A stretch of DNA of 64,000 nt, from positions 1 through 64,000 of the forward strand of contig CAVRAU010000018.1 in the NCBI GenBank assembly GCA_963719055.1, read 5' to 3'. Within the stretch, counting starts at the first letter, position 1; every line of letters begins with the position of its first letter. The notes beneath the pieces are model-generated. The model saw only the letters and a list, made by a program, of their open reading frames with translations, ran no database searches and was not told the origin of the DNA. The translations under genes were made by a program, and so were the position numbers. The stretch is from CAXMQZ01 sp963719055 (lineage in GTDB: Bacteria; Acidobacteriota; Thermoanaerobaculia; Multivoradales; JAHEKO01). Shown here in pieces: positions 58,706 through 64,000 of this stretch.

Positions 58706-59581
58706 ATGAGCAGACAACTTGCTGGTTTGCTGCTGGTGGGCGCGATCTTCATCGGGGCCATTCTGGCGGGTTCCCCGGCCGTGGCGCAAGGCTCGTCCAT
58801 GTTCTTGCTCGATCTGCCTGGCGACAAGGTTGGCGTCAGGTACTCGCACGGGTCCCTGGATCGGGCTGTGCAGGTGCAGGACTCGTTCGATTTGCTGGTC
58901 GAGGATTTTCGCAGTTGGACCCGAGCGAAGGTAAACCTGGTCATTCTTCTGTTGTCGCGAGAGGAATGGGCGGAGTCCGGCCTGGTCTACCCCTACGGGA
59001 TGTCGGAGGCGTCGGGTGGCCGGGGGCTGGCGTTGCCCTCGTGGGGCGACGATGGCACGGTCGAGTTGTGGCGCAACCTTCTCGGAACCCGGCTGCCGAC
59101 GCAGCCCGATCAGCCGATGCGGGGAACTCCCGAGCAGACGGCCAGCCTGGCCGTCGCCGACTTGATCGGCTCGATCGACGCAGCGCGAATTCTCCTGCGC
59201 GGCAGCGGCACCCGAGGCGATCAGCCCTGGGTCGATGGCGTGATCGTCCACGTCGTGGTCTTGAACCACATTCGCAGCCATCATGAAGCGCGGCTACCCG
59301 ACGTCCGAATGGCGTTCGGGGATCTGGCGAAACAAGGGGGTGGCGCCCGGGCCCACCCCCTGAGCTCGGCGCTTTCGCCGCCCTCTCTCGCCGCCCGCCT
59401 ATGGCTTGAGAGCCAATTCTTTGCCGGGGCGGCTCTGCTGTCGAGTTCCAGCTGCAAAGTGCCGGCGAAGGCCATCTTCAAACAGGCTCGCAAGAACGGT
59501 GGACTCATCCAGGCCGCCGGTCTTCTGTCCGAGTGTCCCGAGCTCGGTACCTGGTTGAGCTCCAGTTTCAAGGCCGAGTAG
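58706..59581 (+). CDS. Exported protein of unknown function
   Basis: The protein has 291 residues with a signal peptide (LLLVGAIFIGAILAGSPAVAQ). The mature part starts SSMFLLDLPGDKVGVRYSHGSLDRAVQVQD and has a mixed alpha/beta look. The stretch VDGVIVHVVVLNHIRSHH recalls a degraded HExxH metallopeptidase helix, but without the Glu I cannot claim activity. Two cysteines lie near the end (SSCKVP, SECPEL). No ribosome-binding site is visible before ATG 58706. I recognise no family. Confidence 0.6.
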   Translation: MSRQLAGLLLVGAIFIGAILAGSPAVAQGSSMFLLDLPGDKVGVRYSHGSLDRAVQVQDSFDLLVEDFRSWTRAKVNLVILLLSREEWAESGLVYPYGMSEASGGRGLALPSWGDDGTVELWRNLLGTRLPTQPDQPMRGTPEQTASLAVADLIGSIDAARILLRGSGTRGDQPWVDGVIVHVVVLNHIRSHHEARLPDVRMAFGDLAKQGGGARAHPLSSALSPPSLAARLWLESQFFAGAALLSSSSCKVPAKAIFKQARKNGGLIQAAGLLSECPELGTWLSSSFKAE

Positions 59582-59716
59582 GTTCGGGGTGTGGAAGATG
59601 AACTTGCGTTTCTTCAAGTTTTCGTCTAAGAATCAGCACGTAAGTTCGCAAGAACACGGAAAAACTGCTCTGAAGTGCCTGTGCAGTTCGGGTAGGATGA
59701 CAAACGGAGGTAGGTT

Positions 59717-60292
59717 ATGAAAAAGGCGTTCTTAGCGTTGGGTCTGCTTGCTTTGCTGGCCGTTCCCGTCAGCGCGGGTGGAGGTTTCGGTCTGCACGCC
59801 GGATGGGTCGATATGTCCGATGCGGACAACGATGCGGGCTGGGGTCTGATGGTGAAGTTTGGTCTCAGCCCACATGTCGACATTCAGCTTCGCGGTACCG
59901 ACTTTCGTGAAATGACGGTCAGCGGCTCGCAGGGTGGCTCTGGACTGGCAAGCGACTTCGATTTCCAGGCCACTCTTGTCGATCTGGGGTTCAACTACAA
60001 CTTCATCAAGGAGGGTCGCAAGCTGACTCCCTACGTGGGTCTAGGTGGCACCTACTATCTTCTCGATTCCACCCCCGACTCCAATGCTCGGGTCGGAGAC
60101 GAGTACGGATGGTATGGGGTAGCGGGCCTCGAATTTCCCATCGCCAAGCGCTGGGACCTCTACCTCGAAGGCATGTGGCGGGACGCCAAGATGACGATCA
60201 AGGGGGATGACCTGGGCTTTGGTGGTCCCGTGGATGTGGGTGTGAACCTCAACGGTCCCCAGGTCAATCTCGGCATCTCGCTCGCCTGGTGA
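59717..60292 (+). CDS. Outer-membrane beta-barrel protein, OmpW/OprF-N-like
   Basis: The protein has 191 residues. A signal peptide (KKAFLALGLLALLAVPVSAGG) is followed by alternating amphipathic strands (FGLHAGWVDM, GWGLMVKFGLSPHVDIQLRGTDF, ATLVDLGFNYNFI, LTPYVGLGGTYYLL, WYGVAGLEFPI, WDLYLEGMWRDA). It ends in an aromatic residue (VNLGISLAW), the outer-membrane insertion signal. An eight-stranded barrel is likely. GGAGG precedes the ATG, and a strong terminator follows, so it is monocistronic. Confidence 0.88.
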   Translation: MKKAFLALGLLALLAVPVSAGGGFGLHAGWVDMSDADNDAGWGLMVKFGLSPHVDIQLRGTDFREMTVSGSQGGSGLASDFDFQATLVDLGFNYNFIKEGRKLTPYVGLGGTYYLLDSTPDSNARVGDEYGWYGVAGLEFPIAKRWDLYLEGMWRDAKMTIKGDDLGFGGPVDVGVNLNGPQVNLGISLAW

Positions 60293-60335
60293 GGCGGACT
60301 GCTGGGATCGACTCGTAAGAACCCTTTTTTGCTTC

Positions 60336-60361
60336 GGGAGCAGAGGCGTGCCTCTGCTCCC
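60336..60361 (+). terminator. Intrinsic terminator after the beta-barrel gene
   Basis: GGGAGCAGAGGC (60336-60347) and GCCTCTGCTCCC (60350-60361) form a perfect 12-base GC-rich stem with a minimal loop, followed by TTTGCCTTT, 43 bases past the stop. Confidence 0.82.
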
Positions 60362-60506
60362 TTTGCCTTTGGTGTCGCATCGGGACGGATACCGATTGGA
60401 CGGAAATCTGTATTGAAGACGAGCTCCGAGAGCGGATTTCATGGCAGCTGGACTTGACAGCCGACATCCAGGTCCCTATTTTGGAGAAGAGAGAGTCTAG
60501 CCTGTG

Positions 60507-60923
60507 ATGCAGCGACAACGAACACTGGCGGCAATCGTCGCCTTGGGAATCCTCATCGTCTCCCCGATTGCGTGGGGATGCGAGGGGGCCGACATGAAGA
60601 GCTGCAGCATGTCGGACTGCCCCATGTCCGACATGCAAGAAGTCGACGGATGCCACGAACCAAAAGCCTCGTCGACCCAGTCCTTCAGTTGCGAAAGCGG
60701 TCACCAGGTCTTGATCGCCTGCTGTGACGCACCAGTGGATCAGGAACAGGCACAGGTCGCCGCCGCAACGTTCCTGAAACATGGCTCGACTCCGTTGCTC
60801 CTGCTGCCGGAAAGCGTCGAGTTGCACCCTCCATCCCGACCACCAGATTCGATCTCTCAGGCGATCTCGTCCCAGCAACACGAGCTGGGCCGGTTCACTC
60901 TTCTATCTTCGTTTCTCCTTTGA
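60507..60923 (+). CDS. Small exported Met/Cys-rich protein preceding a Cus-type efflux operon
   Basis: The protein has 138 residues. A signal peptide (TLAAIVALGILIVSPIAWG) precedes a mature N-terminus packed with metal ligands: CEGADMKSCSMSDCPMSDM, then EVDGCHE, SCESGHQ and ACC, i.e. many Cys, Met and His in about 60 residues. The remainder is Pro/Ser-rich. It resembles the small Cys-rich exported proteins that open copper-resistance operons, but I do not recognise the family. ATG 60507 is adjacent to a possible GTG 60504. TolC, CusB and CusA genes follow, so a periplasmic Cu/Ag chaperone or buffer is likely. Confidence 0.65.
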   Translation: MQRQRTLAAIVALGILIVSPIAWGCEGADMKSCSMSDCPMSDMQEVDGCHEPKASSTQSFSCESGHQVLIACCDAPVDQEQAQVAAATFLKHGSTPLLLLPESVELHPPSRPPDSISQAISSQQHELGRFTLLSSFLL

Positions 60924-60950
60924 TTCTCCTCTAGAGCGAGCTGTGAAGAC

Positions 60951-60971
60951 TCGCCACCGTCGTGGTGGCGA
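60951..60971. promoter_or_regulatory. Hairpin between the Met/Cys-rich gene and tolC
   Basis: TCGCCACC (60951-60958) and GGTGGCGA (60964-60971) are perfect arms around GTCGT, 34 bases before the tolC start. No U-tract follows. It could be an mRNA-stability element or a partial terminator tuning expression downstream. Confidence 0.4.
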
Positions 60972-61004
60972 ATCCTCGAACACAGATCTCTTTGGAGGCG
61001 AATC

Positions 61005-62399
61005 GTGTACAGAAGATCTCAGAATTGGCCTGACGGCTGCGCTGATCACAGCAGCGCCGGTACTCGGGCAACCAAATGAAACAGAAGGAATTGAGGCTGC
61101 AGGGGCTGATGGCTCGGCTACTGAAGTGGTAGCCCCTGCGGATCGAATCCTCCAGTCGCTTTCGAATACAGAGCTGCGTGCTCTGATCTCAGAGACGCTG
61201 GAGAGAAACCCCGGGAGTGGCAAGAGCGCAAGCGCAGGCTCGGGCTGCGGATCTTCGGGCGCCGCAGGTGCGAGCCCTTCCGGATCCAGTGGCAGGAGTG
61301 ACGGCATGGCTCAAGAGGCGCGGAGACACGTACGGGACCCCAGGTGCTGACCCTGAGTTGGGTTCAGGCTTTGCCGTGGCTCAGCAAGTTCGACCTGAAG
61401 GAGCAAGCGGCGCTTTTCGAGTCCAGCGCCTTGCATTTCGATGTGGAGGCTTCTCGACTGGCGCTGGTGACTTCCGTTCGACGTCTCTACTACGAGTTGG
61501 CATTTCTGGCGCAGTACAAAGAGATCACACAGGACTATCTCGATCATCTGCGGCAGCACGAGGAGATCTCGCAGTCACGATATGCCACAGGTACGGGCGC
61601 CAGCCAGGACGTCATCAAGATCCAGGCGGAGATAACCCTGGCTGACAATCTCCTGCTCGATATCGATCAACGCCGGATCGATCTGGAGGCGCAGATCAAC
61701 GATCTGAGAGATCGAACAGCCTCTAGTGCCATCCTTCCTGCGGTGCTTCCTGCGGGAGTCGAAATCCGTTCCGACGTCCAGGTACTCCGGTGAGTTCGCG
61801 GAGGAGTCCCGTCCAGAGGTGACCGCTGCCGATGCGCGGATCGCTGCCGCCGAGGCGCGAATCAAACTGGCAGACAAGGAGTACCGACCCAATTTCAAGG
61901 TCGGGCTCACCTACACCTTCGTGAATCCTCGTGAGGACCAGGCAGGGATGCTCAATCCGCCTGAAGGCAATGGAGACGACATCTTTGGCATTCAGGGTGG
62001 AGTCAGTGTTCCTATTTGGCGCAAGAGACTGAAGTCCGGAGCGCAGGAGGCGAGCGAGTTAGAGCTCTCTGCCCGGGAAGCGAAGCGGGACGTCCTGGCC
62101 GGGATCGAGTCTGGCCCTGGGTGACCTGGTGCAGCGGATTCCCCTCACCTGGCAGCAACTTCGACTACTGGAGGACATCCTGATCCTGCAGGCCGAGGAA
62201 TCGGTTCAGTCGGCTCAATCCGGCTATGTGTCAGGAACCCTCAACGCTTTGGATCTGCTCGACGCGGAACACGTTCTATTCAAGGCAGACACTGCGATAG
62301 CACGGGCTCAGGCCGACTATGCCATTCGTCTGGCTCAACTCGAGGGCGAGGTAGGTGGTCCTATTGGCGCAGCACCCAACTACGGAGTGATTGAAGTAA
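61005..62399 (+). CDS. CusC/TolC-type outer-membrane channel of the metal-efflux operon (about six apparent frameshifts)
   Basis: About 462 residues when six single extra bases (near 61018, 61215, 61315, 61765, 62105 and shortly before 62390) are removed; 1395 minus 6 is divisible by three. GTG 61005 has GGAGG seven bases upstream; the signal peptide becomes VYRRSRIGLTAALITAAPV after the first correction. TolC-like helices follow (LSNTELRALISETLERNP, VTSVRRLYYELAFLAQYKEITQDYLDHL, RYATGTGASQDVIKIQAEI, GVSVPIWRKRLKSGAQEASEL, YVSGTLNALDLLDAEHVLFKA). The stop TAA overlaps the CusB ATG (TAATG). It is the most heavily interrupted gene of the window. Confidence 0.8.
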
Positions 62400-63900
62400 T
62401 GAACCCACAAATCAAGACTGACTCTTCAAGTGGAAAGCGCGTGCTGCGGGCAGTGGTACTGGTTGCTAGCAGCTTCGTGTTCTTCTATTTGCTGTTTTTC
62501 GACCCTTTGGGTCTTCACCCGGTCGATGGGTGGCTGCAGGCCCGTCTCGACTATCACACCGGCGAAATGGACATGAGCTCTGGAGAGGCAGAAGGCCAGC
62601 TCTGGACGTGCTCCATGCACCCTCACATCCTCGAGGACGAGCCTGGCGAGTGCCCCATCTGTGGGATGAATCTCGTACCGGTGGCCGGTGGCGCATCCGC
62701 TGCACAGGCCAAGGCAGGCCCAGCGATGAGCGGTGAGCGCGAGATTCTCTTCTACCGCAATCCGATGACACCGACGATCACCTCGCCGGTCCCGGCGAAG
62801 GACGAGATGGGAATGGACTACGTCGCCGGTCTATGCAGACGAGGTCAACCAGGCCATCGGCCAGGGATCTACCGTCAACATCAACCCGGCCGTCGTGCAG
62901 AACATGAACGTACAGACCGCCATGGTCGAGCGCCGGGACCTCAACCAGGAGATCCGGACGGTCGGGTACCTCGAGTACGACCAGGAGCGCATGGTCACTG
63001 TGACCACGAAGTACTCGGGCTGGGTCGAAAAGGTCTACGTCAACTACGTCGGTGAACCGGTCACGAAGGGGCAACCTCTGTTCGAGATCTACTCTCCCGA
63101 GCTTGTCCAGACCGAACAGGAGCTCCTCTCCGCCATCGAGTACGCCGGGAAATTCGATGCTTCGAGCACGGAAGCCGGTCGGCGGGCGAGTGCGTTGGTC
63201 GATTCTGCACGTGAGCGCCTCAGGTATTGGGACATCTCTACCGATCAGATCGACAATCTGGAGAACACCGGAGAAGTCTTTCGGACGCTTCGAGTGGTGG
63301 CGCCGGCGAGTGGTCTGGTGATGAAGAGGATGGCAGGACTCGAAGGCATGGCGGTACGGCCGGGGATGGAGGTGTACCACATCGCTGACCTGCGATCGCT
63401 GTGGCTGTCGGTGGAAATCTTCGAACATCAGATGGCGAAGATCGATATTGGCAGCGTGGCCGAGATCGAGCTGACCTACTTCCCTGGCGAGGTCTTTCGC
63501 GGGACGGTGCGATACATCGAGCCGGAGTTCTCTGAAGCTACGAGAACCCTGCAGATGAAGATCGAAGTCCCCAACGCTGATGGACGCCTCAGATCTGGCA
63601 TGTTCGGCACTGTCAGGTTTCAGCCGACGGCTGCTCAGCAGGCCTTGGTTGTACCTACTCAAGCCATCCTGCGAACCGGCCAGCGGAACGTCGTGATTGT
63701 CGATCTTGGCGGCGGAAGCTTCGAACCACGGGAGGTCTCTGACGGGGCACGAGGGTGGTGGATATGTCGAGATTCTCGAGGGTCTGAACGAGCACGATCG
63801 GATTGTGACGTCGTCGCAATTTCTCATCGACTCGGAGTCGAACCTGCAGGAAGCGGTACAGAAGATGATTGCCCAGCGCTCAGCTGAGGAAGACCACTAG
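62399..63900 (+). CDS. cusB: CusB-type adaptor with two heavy-metal-binding modules (two apparent frameshifts)
   Basis: About 499 residues after removing extra bases near 62835 and 63745. The N-terminal membrane anchor is RAVVLVASSFVFFYLLFF. The first heavy-metal-binding domain has WTCSMHPHILEDEPGECPIC followed by GMNL; the second is the related YRNPMTPTITSPVP/KDEMGMDYV block. The adaptor core follows: lipoyl half GYLEYDQERMVTVTTKYSGW, the alpha-hairpin (PELVQTEQELLSAIEYAGKF), and barrel RSLWLSVEIFEHQMAKI, ending in QFLIDSESNLQEAV. The lipoyl-to-barrel arrangement and metal modules are those of Cus/Czc systems. It passes Cu(I)/Ag(I) to the RND pump. Confidence 0.88.
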
Positions 63901-63911
63901 GAGAGATTGCT

Positions 63912-64000
63912 ATGTTGGATCGATTGATCGAGTGGTCTCTGAAGAATCAGCTCGTGGTGATCGTCGGCCTGGTGCTGGCGATCCTGGGTGGCATTTGGGC
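63912..64000 (+). CDS. cusA: CusA/CzcA-type heavy-metal RND permease (5' end only)
   Basis: Only the first 29 codons are in the window. MLDRLIEWSLKNQLVVIVG and the following hydrophobic LVLAILGGIW are the first helix of heavy-metal RND pumps (HME family). AGGAGA lies eight bases before the ATG, 11 bases after the CusB stop. Whether it is Cu/Ag (CusA) or Zn/Co/Cd (CzcA) specific cannot be read here; the adaptor's Met/Cys modules favour Cu/Ag. Confidence 0.85.
   Translation, partial: MLDRLIEWSLKNQLVVIVGLVLAILGGIW

Noticed and set aside
1..64000. CRISPR arrays, insertion sequences, prophage or integrative elements
   Set aside because: I saw no regularly spaced direct repeats, transposase or integrase genes, or tRNA-associated duplications. 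Gene style and composition look uniform throughout.

Overview
The window is a gene-dense, GC-rich bacterial chromosome segment. No rRNA or tRNA gene, insertion sequence, phage gene or CRISPR array was recognised. The gene content points to the phylum Acidobacteriota, possibly a Thermoanaerobaculia/Holophagae-like lineage. The reasons are a Ser/Thr kinase with TolB-like and TPR domains, a VWFA-related Acidobacterial-type protein, ECF sigma factors next to a kinase and an anti-sigma factor, several RND pumps, and secreted proteins carrying a DGFESGD-type motif. This placement is an inference from gene types, not from a marker phylogeny.

Layout. 1-3.9 kb: tail of a condensing-enzyme-like gene, a SYLF-domain protein, a kinase, and a convergent ECF sigma factor. 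4-7.4 kb (minus): succinate dehydrogenase operon sdhA-C-D-B. 7.6-14.8 kb: SppA peptidase, an unknown helical protein, a HAMP/SpoIIE phosphatase, and a sigma/anti-sigma/DUF4097 operon. 14.9-19.5 kb: S9 prolyl oligopeptidase and a divergent DUF255-DsbD-alpha fusion. 19.7-27.3 kb: RND permease, adaptor, RND permease. 27.4-29.6 kb: secreted beta-helix protein converging on a multihaem cytochrome. 29.7-36.9 kb (minus): PQQ-type sugar dehydrogenase, two PLP aminotransferases, an M20 peptidase fused to a CpcT/CpeT domain, and L-2-hydroxyglutarate oxidase. 36.9-43.5 kb (minus): tetR-OMF-adaptor-RND operon joined by 4-base overlaps. 43.7-46 kb: TPR and VWA protein pair. 46-50 kb: two metallo-beta-lactamase-fold proteins, agmatinase and MetK. 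50.1-54.9 kb: predicted pseudokinase with a coupled periplasmic partner, tandem-PilZ protein, and TetR and ArsR regulators with clear operators. 55-60.3 kb: YjbQ, a sulfatase-fold hydrolase, two NAD(P) dehydrogenases, a secreted unknown and a beta-barrel. 60.5-64 kb: Cus/Czc-type metal-efflux operon (Met/Cys-rich exported protein, TolC, CusB, start of CusA).

A window-wide property affects every reading. At least 18 conserved genes are split between frames. By hand count about 31 of the 33 shifts need one extra base and only about two need a missing base. Removing the extra bases restores full-length proteins with lengths divisible by three. The likeliest cause is an insertion-biased, poorly polished long-read assembly, so I annotate these as CDS over their reconstructed span and describe the breaks. 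Two apparent gene fusions (sdhA-sdhC and agmatinase-MBL) are probably by-products of this.

No gene-free stretch exceeds 300 bases. The largest, 7388-7648, shows nothing recognisable. The most interesting candidate for something undescribed is a short VFxDGFxxGDxxxW motif shared by three neighbouring secreted proteins. In two of them it is the exact C-terminus, 19 residues long and ending in VVP.
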